Origin: Aptenodytes patagonicus
Taxonomy: Eukaryota > Chordata > Aves > Sphenisciformes > Spheniscidae
Direction: 5' to 3'
Assembly: GCF_965638725.1 (NCBI RefSeq)
Contig: NC_134956.1
Span: 23,433,047 to 23,497,046, forward strand
DNA: 64,000 nt
In this document: positions 12,001 through 25,200 of the stretch, one piece after another
How the letters are laid out: the number at the start of each line of letters is the position of its first letter
How positions within the stretch are numbered: the stretch's first letter is position 1
Notes under the pieces: model-generated
Seen by the model: only the letters and a program-made list of their open reading frames with translations
The model's database searches: none
What the model was told of the DNA's origin: nothing
Made by a program: the position numbers and the translations under genes

Positions 12001-13949
12001 CCGCGGTGACGCAGTGCCGCCTTGCAAAGGCTCTGCCTCAAACTCGTTTTTTCCAGGCACGCTGTGGGAAAACCTGATTTAAAAGTCGAGCGGGCAGTAC
12101 TTCGGCTCGGTGGCAGGAGATGGCTTTTTTTTTTTTCTTCTTTCTGTAGCGGGGCTTTTAAGGAGGTTTTATTTTTGAATTTTATGAACCTTGTGTGTTT
12201 ATATGGGCTGGGTGGCAGCGAGCCTCGCAGGAAATAGCGGAGGCTGCTCTGACCTGCGCAGCTCCGGCTCGGTCGGTCCCAGCTGCCCGCCTGCCTGCCA
12301 GGGATGCCGGTGTCTCCTGCCTGCTGGGGGTACCACGGTCCCGCTCAGGGGGTCGGTGCCCCCCACATCCACCCCGGCTCGCTCCCTCCTGCACGGGCGG
12401 CAGGAGTGTCAGGAATTTTGTAGCCATTAGCTCAGCTTTTACTCAGCCTTGCAGGGAAGACGCAGTCTTACCCAGAGAGGTTTGTAGTTCGTGCGTCGGC
12501 CTTTCAGGCTGGCATCGAAGTAGGTTTCTGTCCAAGGAATCGAGGGCTAAATCCTCTCACTTTTTTAAGCATCTGCCTTCAAAATGGTGGCTGCTTCTCA
12601 CTTGAAGTTCATGGTAACAGATGGCTAGATCTCAAAGACATTAGTTAAAAGCTATAGGGTGTTTTTCACCACATGTCTTGCTAGTTTCCCTCCTAAAAAA
12701 AAAAAAATCTGTGTGAAAGCCCTCCAACATGACAGGCCAAATCTGACCGTCTGTGAAGTTCACTTTATATAATCTCTGTATACCACAGAGTGGCCTCTAA
12801 AAAGCCAGGGCTCCTCTCTGGGTTTCACTGATCTCTGGGAGGGCAGGCAGCCTGCAGCCAGCCTGCCCCCTCAGAGCGGCACTTGCTTCTCTGCAGCATC
12901 GCCGCGATCCAGAGCCAAGAAGCATCTCTTTGCAGATATTTGATTTCTGGGTCTAGAGAGAGGGGAATCTGCCCAAAGTACCTTTCATACGGGCTGTGCG
13001 GGGGCCCAGGGATTCGTGTGCGTATTCAGGGCATAGTAAGGGCTCATGAAATAGCGTGCACCTTCTGTGCGGCCCACCAGCGTTTTCAGTCTCATTTAGC
13101 AGAGAGAACAAGCAGAAATCTCACAACTCGAGTAAGAGCATATGCTCTGGGAGACCTCGCTACATTGCATAAGCCTTCCCATTAAAGGAGCTGGCTTTGC
13201 AAGCATAGCACATGAGTCAACAGCACAGCTAGACTTGTAACGTGGGAGTCACACCTACTCTTGGCTGCAGAATTATCCAGAGAAACAGAAGGTTAATAGG
13301 AACAAAATAAAGACTAAGGAACCCTTAAAGGTTAGTTACAGGATTTGATTCAATTGGCAAGAGGGGAAAAAAAGAAAGGAAATGGGTCAAGCCAAGGGAG
13401 AGAGAGTAGGGTAATGAAAAGCCACGTTGTCTGTCTCCTAAGGAAAGACAGTTCAGTTTAGATCAGTAAAAATGTGATCAATAAAACATTTTTTTTTTTT
13501 CAAATTAGCTAGTTCTGGAGAGGGTCATCATTGATTGCAGAAAGAAAAAGTCACTTGACTAATGAGAAAGGGAGTGGAGTGAGCTCCAGGATGCTCGAGA
13601 AATATTAACACTGCATGAAAGCAGTTCTGCAAGACAGGGGATGACTCCCCAAAGCATGTAAATACAGGCAAAGCAAGCACCCGACCCAGCAGCAACAACA
13701 CGTTCCTTGGCTTTGCTTCTGCCTTTATAGATCCTTATTTTATGTTGGGACATTTTAGAAATTGAAACCAAACGAGGAGCACGTCTGCCTATGGTACCTG
13801 GAGAGCCTGAGCATCTCTGGTCCATGCAGACCAGAGCTCACTCCCCTGTGCAGGCTGGGCGAGGCAGGGCGGCAGCGCCGGAGATGGGACCAGCAGTGGG
13901 GGGAGAGCAGGGCTCAGCTCCCAGGCTGCGCGGGCACCTACTTCTCACT
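9051..13949. other. Intergenic DNA, no gene recognised
   Basis: Contents are a G9A10 junction (9293-9311), a tandem CATGCATGAAA pair (9897-9907 and 9910-9920), a nested inverted-repeat cluster (11044-11109, listed separately), a GC-rich patch around 12.2-12.4 kb and several A/T homopolymers. A 7-bp inverted repeat, CTCTGAC and GTCAGAG, lies at 10826-10832 and 10849-10855. No exon or RNA gene is supported. Confidence 0.5.
11044..11109. repeat. Overlapping perfect inverted repeats
   Basis: GATGCGTAT (11044-11052) pairs perfectly with ATACGCATC (11084-11092). The right arm runs into a second perfect hairpin, ATCTATG (11090-11096) with CATAGAT (11103-11109), which has a 6-nt loop. The interval is largely alternating purine-pyrimidine. 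The geometry is visible; no function is known. Confidence 0.75.
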
Positions 13950-13954
13950 AGTTT

Positions 13955-14120
13955 GACGCGTGTTAAGTGCCTAAGTACCCAAGTACCCTTAAGGACCTGG
14001 TGCTGACTGGTCTGCTGGAGTTTGCAGAGAAGCCAGTCGCAGATCTGTTTAGCCGATCTGATCCAAATGTCACTGCAGCCCATGGAAAGGCTCCGAGTGG
14101 GCTTTGGGTCAGGATCAGGA
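13955..14120. mobile_element. Palindromic MITE-like ancient repeat relic
   Basis: CTGATCCAAA (14058-14067) and TTTGGGTCAG (14103-14112) are inverted repeats with one mismatch, enclosing a short core that includes CCCATGGAAAGGCTCC. The preceding text (GTGCCTAAGTACCC from about 13967) resembles the GGTGCCTAAATACC phrase of old sauropsid repeats. The whole looks like one degenerate copy. The inverted repeat is observed; the family relationship is from memory. Confidence 0.5.
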
Positions 14121-17100
14121 AACGGGGATATCCTGAATAGATGAATCCACAGGGTTTTCAGTTTATAAAGATGTTCCATTGAGCAAAACTTATCCTGACA
14201 CTGAATCCTTACTGTAGGCTGGAGCCAGTTTCCATACAAATTAATTGCGGGCATTGCATTTGTATTTTTTCAAGAATGCAGTGGCCTCGCTGGCCTCATA
14301 AGAAGAAAAAGAAAGAATAAAGAAAGTCGTGTTTAGTTTTCAGGGTGTTATCTTTGTTTTTTTTCCCCTAAGAAACAAGACTTCGCATGGCCAAATCTGG
14401 TATTGCTCACGGTGCAGGCAGCGCAGGCTTGCCTGCCTGAGGTTCACCTCAGTCCTAAATCTGTGCTGTAAAAATCGGGGATTACCAAGATGGGAGTGAA
14501 AAAACCTTGATAGCTCAGAGCTTCTGATCAGAGCTTACAGAAGAGCCCCACACGAGGCTGCCCTGGAATTGCTTTCGTTATTACATTGGTTTCTTGGCTC
14601 TCCTCCCTGTATACCAAGGTCTAAGTGGAACATGTCCGTGGGGGAGGTGTTGGGCAACAGAAGTGATGTTTCATCCCTCGCTCTCAGTGCTCTTGCAGAA
14701 GGAAAGATCATCTTGTGATCAAGGCACAAGACCAGGAGTCAGACGATCTAGGTTATTGCAAAGTTTGATTTGCCAATATTAGTTAACAGTTCTGACACCT
14801 CCGAACGCAGAGGCGCTCAGGGAATGTGCAGGTTGCCTGCTGTCACAAACACAGCACATTTTGGGGTTCTTGTGCTGTTCTTGTTGAATGAGTAACTGCT
14901 CAACGGATTTAGCAAAATAATTTACCATTGATGAACTCCACTGTGATGGAGCCAAGGAACATTTAGTGGCCTTAGCCTGAAATTTTTGAAAATGGCTTTC
15001 AGGACTGATTTATAAGGGGCAATGGAGGGAGGAAGACGGAGCAGATCTGAACGGCTGGTCTCCACGTACATCCCAAGCGAGGGGGCAGTCGCACAGTGCT
15101 TGTCTCACCATAAAACCCTGCACTTGAGGTAAGGAAAATTATATCTCCCTTCTGAAGGCCGACCGATCATCTTTCCTAATGCAGAAATCCCACCGCATGG
15201 CATCTGTCCTGCTGTAGGTGTGCACGGGGAGCCACATCACCGTGCCCGTGTACCAGCGTACGTGACGTGTGCTCGCGTCATGCCGCGCGCGTGAGACCAC
15301 AGAGCATCTGCCTCCTGGTGAGGTGTGTTTGGGCATGAGGTCTCGCTCTGTCCCCTCCCATTCTGGGGCTTTCCCTGTCTCCAACCACAGCGGGGAAGTG
15401 GACAACACATCTGACCAAACTTCTCTTCTGACGTACAGGGCCACGGGGCAGGAGGAAGGCTGCCCGAGGTCCCTACGTGGTCACCGGGGAGTAACAGGAC
15501 TTCTGTAGGCAAGGTCAAACACCTCTCTTCCCCATGCAGACTGGAGTGAGGGGACCCCAGCTTACGTACTTAGGTGCAGAGCCCAAATGGCTGGAGGTCC
15601 CCACGGAGAGCTGAGCCCAGCGTCTGTGCATGCTGCCGATCACGGACTCTTCTGCTGCATCGTTTGGCAACGAGCCGTAGCACAGTCTTCAAGTGCTCGA
15701 GCTAGATCCCTGCCTTTCCACCAGCATCTGCGATGGGTCCTGGCACAGGAGACTGCTCAGTTTTTCCTAAATCTGGCTGAACCGTCTCCCGGGAAATGGG
15801 AGTCAGCTTGCTCGCTATCCTGCTTGCATCAGTCCCAGAGTGGCAGGTGGGAAGTCAAAGTCCCTCTTTAGCTGAAGACATACAGAGGAGCTTTCATCCC
15901 CAAAATGTACAGGTTTTGAAAATTTCAAGGGGGGGGGAAAAAGGATGTTTCCTTATAGGGGGGAAAAAAAAAAGATAAAATGCAGTAAATCAAACTGGCT
16001 CCTCTGTGCCCTCTTTTCAGGTGCAGGCTTGAGGAGCTGGAAAAAGGTAGAAAGGAGGGAGAAATCCCACCTGAAAAGGCCCTGCGTGGCATTTCAAGGT
16101 GGCGAGAGCCCGAGCGGTGCTCCCCACGTCGCAGAGGGCTGCGCCGTGCCACACGCGGTGCTCTGGCTGCGGGCACCCTCCCTGCGCTGCCCGGCTCCAA
16201 ACCACCGGTCTTGTGATTTCTTTTTTTTTTAATTCTTATTATTTCAGTCCCATGATTTTGTTTTCGCTGTTCCTAATTCTTTGCCTTGGGGAAGGGAGGC
16301 AGGGAACAGCACAGGACTTGTACTGCTGTGGTTTTCTGGGTGTCGTGGGCCATAATCTGACATTTAACTGATGAGGCATTGCCATCTAGGCTGCAGAAAT
16401 CGGATTTTGTGATAAATGGCAGGTAGCGCAGTTCTCCTAACGAAGCTGTGTTTTCAGCATAACTAGTGGTTTCACTTCTATTCATTTCACTATTTCACTT
16501 CTTTCCTTCTCTTTATCCAAGCAGTGAAAATCAATCAATCATCAGCCTAACAGCAGAAATTGTGGCATTGTATTCACTTTAGGGCAGTTGCTAAGACATC
16601 TTGGTGGAGTACAAGAATGTACTTGGACAATGACAGGTAAAGATTAAATCCTGCATCATGCTGAGTTTCCAGAATTGAAGGGATTACATTATTTCTAGGT
16701 AATTTTAATGGCACTGAGAGATAGAGTTTTAAACTTATCACGGTGCTTTTCATACTAAAAAGTCCCAGAGCACTTTACTGGCAAAATTTGATACAGAATC
16801 TGTCCATAGAGATAAAATATGACAATTGAGTGATAGCACCGGCAATAAAAATAAAGGAAAACCTTATATTCTGAACGCTGGGGGAGGGGGGGCATCTAGA
16901 CAGACGCACATATGTATCTACCCATGTCGTACACCCTTGTGAGAGACGCAAGAATGAGCATTCGGTTCTGAATTTCATCTGAAAGCAAGCTCAGAAACGC
17001 TTCTGCGTGCCCACCTGACCCGTTGCTGACCTCCTCCTGCGCCAGCTTGCTCCGCTTCCCCATCTCACTTCCCCTGTGGGGTACAGGCGCTGGCGGTTCC

Positions 17101-19142
17101 CCTGCAGCCGGGCCGACCTGGAAGTCTCCCCTCCTCTGAGTCACTCTTCTCCTCCTCAGCTGCCCTTGCTACGTGGCCGGTATCAGGCTCTGGGGTTTTT
17201 CCATGTCTTGCAATTGGAAAGAAACAAGGTAGGACAGTGGTGGCAAGGGATGGTGGATCGTGAACGTCCCGTCGGTGATGTGGCTGTGCTCCTGCCTTGT
17301 CTGCCGCCTCCTGCCAGCCCTGGTGGCATCACTACAGCTCCACGGCAGCACTGAGTGGAGGGGACAGTGCACAGGGAAAGTTGTGCGTGAGCAAAAGGTG
17401 CCTCTCGAGCCAGCTGAGAAAATACCACAAACGGCTGGTTGTCCTGCGGTGGGGTGGGACGGAGGTCAGGCCTTCCTTTGGCCACTTGCATCTTGCTCTT
17501 AGCTGGGAGCTGGAGCCTGTGCCAGAGGCAGGAGCAGATTCCTGACACAGGAGTGCTATGTGTTTGCACAATCTCCTGACCAAGGATGAAGGCTATCGCT
17601 TCCACCGTGAGAGCTGAACGCCGGTCTGGCAGGGAGCATAAGGCACAGGAGGAAGGTCTGTCCAACAGGGAGGTCTGTCTGTCTGTACGGAGGGCATGCA
17701 TGTGCACCCACCTCTTCACAAAAACACATGGCAGCTTCTCCTACCTTGGAGCCCGAGAGCATCACCGTTCAGGTGATTAGGAGAACGCCGTTAGCTTTGG
17801 CTAAGCAACATCAGGCATCTCAAAGTGGTCCCCATCGTTGCCCCAACTTCAACACATGCTGGGGTTACGTTTAAAGAGTTTGAGTGAGTCCTGGGTGAGG
17901 CTGCAGCTCTAGCACACCACAGCTCATCTCCTAAAACTTTCTTCACTGCTTTTCTCAGGAACTTGCAGAATGGAAATAGAAGCCCCTGCCAGGAATTTCC
18001 ACCCAAATCGGTAATGTTTGAGTAGTGGGAATGAGATGCCAAAAGAGTAGATTTTTTTTTTTTTTAATTTCTTTTTTCTGGAAAGTTGGCTGCGTGGATG
18101 TGTGATTTGGTAGTGGGTGTGGTGACCCCAGCACTGCAGAAACTCATGCTTGGAAACGTTGCGAAGTGATTAATAAAATGAGAGCCATGGCTGGCCGTAG
18201 GAGAGGCAAGAGCACCACCAAAGCAAACACAGAATGTGCTTCAAAATTGTTTTCTGGTTAAAGGAGGTTTCAGAGTTTTCTTTGCAAAGAGAAACAGAAT
18301 TTATCTGTATTTAAAAAACCCATAAGAAAACCAAAACTGAAGATCTCCCACTAACTTTCTGAGGAAGTTACTTTCTGATGGAAATAGTCTGGTATCCAAA
18401 GTACACAAGGATAAGCAGCTTGGAGGAGGTCACGGCAGTCAGCTGAACTGGTCCTGTTACTCAGCACTCTGACATGCTCTGAAAGGGGTTTCGCTGGAAA
18501 TCTGGAGGAGGTTTCACGATGGAAGATCGGGCTAAATAAAGGTCTTCCACCTCCATAATTCCGGCAGCTGAATTTCAGCACAGTATCTAGTTACAATGTG
18601 ACACGGCTTCTCAGATTGAAGAGCTAACCTCAAACCTCTCTAATTTTGGTGATGCGGCCAAAATGATTAATGGAGCAATCTCTGCTAAGGTGGGTTGTTC
18701 CTGAGGTCGCCTGTTTTGTATTTCCCCTGTACCTATCTGTGAAGATGATCTGAAACAAGTCCTGGTCTTGGTTAGCTGACAGTGATAAAATTGATTTTTT
18801 TTTTTTTAAATCTGTCTCCGGGAAGGGCCTTTTGCTGAGAGGGCTGAGGGCTGGGTGGTGGCAAAGCCACAGTACCAGACTGTCCGGCACAGCACTGTGA
18901 TTTCCAGTGAAACTGGGGTTGCCAGAGGCATTGAGCTGGTCATGTCATGCTCTGGGCATCCTGACAGCTCCTCACTGCTGGCTGGGAACAATACCAGTGT
19001 TCCCACGGGATGGCTAGCGAAAAATCAGTGTATTTTAGTATTTCCGATGAATTTTTAAAGAGTAGCCAAAATTAATGGGCTTCAGCCAGCTGTTATGCCA
19101 TGGGATGTTTTATTTCTGTGTGCAGTTCCTAATTCCCTGCTG
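14121..19142. other. Intergenic DNA, no gene recognised
   Basis: Only short unrelated open frames occur. Two purine junctions lie close together: G9A5 at 15929-15942 and G6A10 at 15958-15973. T-runs lie near 16220, 18050 and 18795. A MIR-like relic is listed separately at 16735-16785. Nothing else is recognised. Confidence 0.5.
16735..16785 (-). mobile_element. MIR-like SINE 3'-end relic
   Basis: The text TGCTTTTCAT, about 15 variable bases, then CCAGAGCACTTTAC resembles the reverse complement of the MIR/MIR3 tail (GTAAAGCGCTTTGAGATC, then ATGAAAGGCGC). Only about 50 bp can be aligned by eye, so the call is tentative. Confidence 0.4.
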
Positions 19143-19210
19143 CCTCGGTGTAGTTATCAGTAGGAACTAGTAGTTCCTCAGTGTAGTTATCAGTAGGAAC
19201 TAGTTATCAG
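19143..19210 (+). repeat. 33-bp tandem duplication with partial third unit
   Basis: A block starting CCTCGGTGTAGTTATCAG at 19143 is repeated from 19176 with one change (CCTCAGTG). A partial copy (TAGTTATCAGT) follows from 19201. A perfect 7-bp inverted repeat, GGAACTA-G-TAGTTCC, spans the unit junction at 19163-19177. Confidence 0.85.
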
Positions 19211-22200
19211 TGGGAGCAGGCCCAGATGCCCCCGAACGGATTCCCCCCCCGAGAGCTCGCCTGCTACCAGGGCGTTGGTGCTCCCCACGTTGGGCTGTGC
19301 AGCCGAGAGCGCAAATAGTATAGGGGCTGAGAAAGGGTTAACGAGGGCAGGAGCTGGTAACAGGGCTGTGGTCCCTGGAAGGGGATGCTGTTTGCGGGGG
19401 CAGAGGAAAGCCCGTTTGGGGCGTAGGAGAGACTTGGAGGGTTGTTACTCTAATCAGAAGAGATTAGGAGAGCCGGGCAGGCAGGCGATGTCCGATCTTC
19501 TGGCTCAGGTTTTCAAAGGGAGTTGCTTTTAAGGAGGACTTCCTCTGGGAGGAAGAGAAGAAGAGACATGGAAGTGATCCAAACCCTCTGCTGAGAAAGA
19601 GGGTGAGGCCAGACAGGATTGGTTTGGGACTTTATTTGGGTGTGCTTGGAATTGCCTCGGCCCAGGGAAGCACCGGGAGCCAGAGGATGAAGATAACCTG
19701 TGGGCAGAGGGTGCTGGCTGGAGCCAGGCCCCGAGCTGCCGACGGGAGGGTGAATCACCCATCCACACCTGCAGAAAGCACCTTGCTGGCTGGAGTCGTA
19801 GCAGTCTTTGCTGAACTGTGCTTTTTTTTGATGTAAATAGGAAATGACTTCTGCAGCTGAGTCTTTGTGGGCACAGGGCTATAAAAGGCACTGCCATTTT
19901 ACATACCGCATTTTAGCTTGAGAGAGAGGAAGGAGGCTTTGCTAATACAGTCACATAGTTAATAAGCAAATATATGTGGCTCCATGGGCTTGAATAACTT
20001 TTGGAAGCAAAGTAGTTATGAGGGCTGAGTCCTTTGCCTGCCCTAAATGACTAAAAATAATTGTTTTTATTTCACTTACAAAGTCACAGAACCCAAATGT
20101 TTCCGTATAACATACCTGACTCCGGCTCGTTGTCTTTGTAGCTCATAAGGAATGAACCTGTTGCAGTCGTCTGCTGGATGCATCAGCTGCCCCTGGGCCT
20201 GGACTCCACTGACTTTTCTTACAGGTTTCTGTGTGTGCCTGCTTGCACGGCTTGCTCTGGCTGGGGGAAGACTTGGAAAGCCTGAAACCTGCAGCCTCTT
20301 GCTGCGGGAAGGAGCAACGAGAAAAAGAGATTGCTGTAGTGCAATCGCAGTTACAGCCTGCGCTACGCAGGGGTCAGGCGGGATGAACGTTAAGGGGCTC
20401 TTCTGGCTTCAACAGCTGTGAAACCCAACGGGTGGGCTGGTCCACGGCGGCCGTGAGTGAAAGCCAAGGGGGCTCATTTCCATGACAGCGTATCATAAGG
20501 GTGTGATTCAGCGGCTTTCTAGAAACGCGAGGATCTAAAAGAAGCCAAGAAGGAAGTTTTCCTTCTCTGTCTCATTCTACATTAAGAAATAAGGCAACTT
20601 GGGTTCTCCCTTTAGGGAAGAGGGAAATTTGGCACAAAAAAGCCCCTCCCTACCTCCACACATCTCTGTACCACATGTCTCCGCTTCACTATTCACTTGT
20701 TTTGACATAAAGTACTTTCCCCAAAAAATATTAGTCACAACTTTGGCTTCAAGCAGCCAACTCTTAACCTTCCTCAAAACAGTTTGAAATGGGTGATGTT
20801 AGTGATGTGTGATGGCAATGGGTAGGGGTGGGTGGATTTAGCATTTGTGGAAGGTTCTGCATTGAAGTTTGGGAGCCCAAAACCTGCCGCCTGCCTGGGC
20901 TGGCGCGGGCTGCGGTAGGGGAGCCCCAAAGGACCTGACAGCAGATCAGAGGGTCTTTGGTGGGTCCCTTGAATAAGACAAACTGTGCGGATGGAAAACC
21001 AGAACGCCTGGTAATAGCATCCTCGGGATGCTTATGTGAGTTTTGTCAAGGGAAGCTGAGAAGCCGGAGTGATGACTACTGTGTAAAGTTGACTAATCCA
21101 CATTGATGGGTGTCAGATTTGAACTAGCTGCCTAAAATCCTGTTTTCGAGCAGTAACTGCTTTATCAAGCAGTTCAGCACCAAGGGGAAGGAAGAAAAAC
21201 CCAAGTGGCATGTTGGATCACATACCGGTTCCCAAGAGTTCCTGGGAAGGAAGGGGCAAGGGATGTCTGGGTTAGACAGAGCTGCAAAATTATATTCCAG
21301 GCCTGTAGCAGCTGCACGCGCAAGCAAGCTTGCAGTTGCTGTGGGATCCAGAATGAAATGAGCCCTGCCATCCCCCGTGCTTCCTCAAGTAATCATTACA
21401 TGCATTGCACCCTAATGAGAACCTGCTCCATTTTCTCATCTCTCCACTCTCCTGCTCTTTCCCCATGGCTGCTTCTTCAGAGCTCTTCTTTGTAAAACCC
21501 ATCTGGCAAAGGGTTTCTATTTTATTTGAAAAAAGAGAAATCTTTGGAAATTAGTAGTTTCGCTGTGCGTTATTATGCTTACGATCCTCTAATTTGGTAA
21601 TAAGTCTCTAATCATAGCCATGCAGAATGACGAGCAGAGCCAGCCCGGAAAGGCGTCCCTCCGGGTTTCCCAGGCGCAGCAGCCACAGGGTGCCCTGACG
21701 GACCATTGATTCCATGGCTGGTCCCCAGGAAAGGCAGGGAGGAGATGGACCTTCCAGCAACGGCAGTAAGGACCTTAGTGAGACTCTGTACCGACATAAA
21801 TACGGAGTCAGCAATTCCCAGCAACGACATCAGACCGAAGGAATGTGATCATGTACCGATAATGTAAAGCCGTTCTTGAAACAGAGTCAAACACAGATCA
21901 TTGGTGACAAACCCATAAAACAAGAGACGGTACCACGGGCAGCTCGGGGCGGTTGCTGCGTGACGGTGCCGTTCTGGACAGCAGGGCAATGCGGGCCATG
22001 GATTTTAATGCATCATCCTGCTTCAAATTTTCTCAGTGTAACAGAGGAAGCAGGACAGTCCGAGGGGTTCTGGCCCAGCGTTCAGATAGGTGGTAAGACC
22101 ATGTTTTACAGATGTAAAGGATGTCAGGATGTTTCAGCTGGCCGGCCCCTTCCACCAGCTGTAGTAGACAGAAACTGTAAGACGTTAAGATTAAAAAATG

Positions 22201-25200
22201 TTCATAAGGAAAAAAAAAAATTAAATAAAGCCCAGGTACGTGCCAGAGCGGCAGACCCTGTTTCCAGACCCTGTGCCCAGCCTGTGACGGCAGCTTGGGG
22301 ACGGTTAGACACCCAGAAGGGGTGTTCGAGCTGATGAGGAGCAGCCGGAGCAGGAGCCCTGCGGGTTGCCGGGACTGCCGCGCGGTGCTCCAGGCAAGGT
22401 CCGGGGCGGCAGCGATGCTGAGCCTGTGGCGGTTGTAAAGGAGCCTTGTCAGCCCTGGGAAGAAGTGGTTTTCTGCAGAGAAGAAACCGCTGGCTGTTCT
22501 CCCAGGGTAGGGGGATGAGGGACGGCAGTTCAGGGCCGGACCCAGGGGCCGGGGGGGGTGCAGGGGGGTGTCTCTGCAGAGTGTGTCCTCGTGGGAGGAG
22601 ACGGCCCCGGTCTGAGTGGGAGTTCGTGTGACAATCTCTGTTCTGTGTTGTTCTGGCATAACACAGGGCTCTACAAAAGCTGATTTCTCTTAGCCTAAGC
22701 TAAACCCTGCAATGTCTATGCTGCACTAGTATGTGCACAGAAAGAGGAGGGAAAAAGAAAAACCTTTCAAGAAGTATGTCTGTAAATAGCAATTTATCTT
22801 GACAACCCCATCTCTCCCCAAAAAAGTCAGGAGAAAACAACAAATACCATGCCTTTGCTAGAGATACTTTCTGCTCAGGAGCATTTTTCAAGGCTGTCTC
22901 TTGTGCAAATGCGTTTGCAGGATGCAGAGGAAGCTGCAGTCTGGGAGCGAGGCCCTTCCAGCCCCTAATTACAACCTGCTGCTCTCGGGGCTTCTGCCCA
23001 GCCCGCTCCCGTAACAGGATTTTTCCCACTTCCAACACTGCAAAGAGGCAAATCAGTGCAAATATGCAGCTTGCTGAGTGCAGCGCGTGGTGCCGAGCCA
23101 CACCTTTAAAAAAAATAAGGGGACTTCCAGATTCTTGGAGTTGAAATTTCATAGTAGCTAATTGGGTTCTGCACAGCCTGGCTTCCCGGGCCGGCAAGCC
23201 GCCCGTCTGCCAGGGCTGGTGGCCAGTCAGGCATCTGGTCATTCCCACCCTTCTGCACCCTATTAAAAGGACTGTATCTTTACATCACGCCACCCTTCCA
23301 GGTTGCAAGGCGGTAGGAACAGATACCTTGCTCTCGGCAGAGCCGAGCCCTGCGTAAACTCCTGGTGAGCACCATGGAAAGGAGACTGGAATAGGTCTGG
23401 CTTAGGTTGGAAATGGGTTATGTTCTCAAAAACACCGCAAACTTGGTCCCAGTGTAGGAGAGGTGGACGGGACGGGTTCCCCTGAGGGTGATAAGGAAAG
23501 CCGAAATGTGAGCCCCGATGGGGAAACTGGAGTCGGGGCTGTCTTTACTCAGCACCGCAGCCGGCTCAGAGATCCCGGGGAAAGCTCCAAGCCTTGAGAA
23601 GCGAGGGACTAGAAATGCAGAGTAGGGTAAGATGAAAATGAGACAAAGTCATCACTTCCCAAAACCTTCACAGTGAAGGAAACACCTCCCACTGTCTGGA
23701 GGATCCATGGGAATATTATAATACTTGTTCCAAAAACATGACTGGGTGGATACAGAATTACTGACGCAGACACAAGCAGCTAATTGAATTCATACGTAGA
23801 AGCCCTGGACACCATATGGCCTCAATAAAACGTGGGTCCTTAGCTGTTTCTTAGCAGATGGTTATTCATTTTCATAATCTTAAATCAAAAGATCATTTTT
23901 ATATCTGGAGATCAAAGGCACCTAATGTCTCCTTGGTCGAGGTTTATAAAACGAAACCTCTATCCTCTGTTTTGGCATTACGTGCGAGGCAGATGGGGGT
24001 TTACCCCTGAAACCTTTGCAGAGGCTCCGGGCAACCACATCTGGGCAGCAGCTGCAGATGTTCGCAGCTCTTCAGGGCTGGGACTTCATTTTCATTATAC
24101 AGACATACAGTTTATAAAATCAGAAGGGACAGTTGTAATGAGCTTGTGTGGCCATTTATATTTCCCCAGACTATTGGGATATAGGCCACGCAAATATTTT
24201 GTGATGAAATTATTCTTTTTCCCTTGGAAAAAAATGCTCAAAGCACTGTCTGACCTCTCGGATCCCATACTCAGCCCCACAAAGCGGTTGTGTGAGGCCA
24301 ACGCTGTACGTACTCTGGCATCCCCGTGGGAGATGAACCCGCGGAGGTACAAGGCAAGTCTCGGACGCCTCTTCAGCTGTGTGCGAGAGGGTGGGCGAGT
24401 GCTCGCCTCTGAGGCTGCACGTCAGTGCTGCTCTGCCGGCAGCCAGTGCAGGGGAGGAGAAGGGGGCGAGATGCATTTACATGGAAAGTACTTCCGCACC
24501 CACCAAAGAACCTTTAGGATAGGCATGATCTTTGCCACCTAAGAATGAAAGGTGTGTTGTTACTCAGAGCACCGTAGGTACAGCTTGCAACAAATTGAGT
24601 CCTGTAGCCTGTTAATAAACATCATTTTTGCAGCGGCTACCTGCTGACTGATGCGCAGTTCTCATCGGCGTGAAGGTGTAACCGAAACGCACCTCCTCTC
24701 CTGCGAACCCACACTGCCAGAGTGCTCTTTGCATTTCAAACACTGATGCATGCGGTTAATATTTGCGCCACGATCAGCAGGCATCTCCGAGAAGAGAACG
24801 AGCACTTCCCTGCCATCGCGCGGGTTTTGCCTGCCAGCCTCGCCGCCTCGGCTGCAATATGGAAATGATCCTCCCCAGCAGACAGCAGAGTCCCACCTCG
24901 GTTCCCATTCACCTGGAGATGAAAGTGCTCTGGCTGCCAGTGTAGGCAGGGCAAAACTATTTAAAAACCTCATTTGAGAAAGTATTTGGGGAAGACAGCA
25001 ACACCCTCAGTTGTGGTTTGCTCCAGGACTTCTCAGCCAGATCACTTCTGATACAGAGGGAAGGGCACTATGAGAGACATTCCTGTCAACTAGTACTTCT
25101 CGTAGGGATGCCTTGGGTGTACTTTGCCTTTTCCTCTGTCCCAGTGGGCTGTATTTTCTACGTAAATATGGGCACGTTCCCCTCCAGGTGCTGTTTAGGT

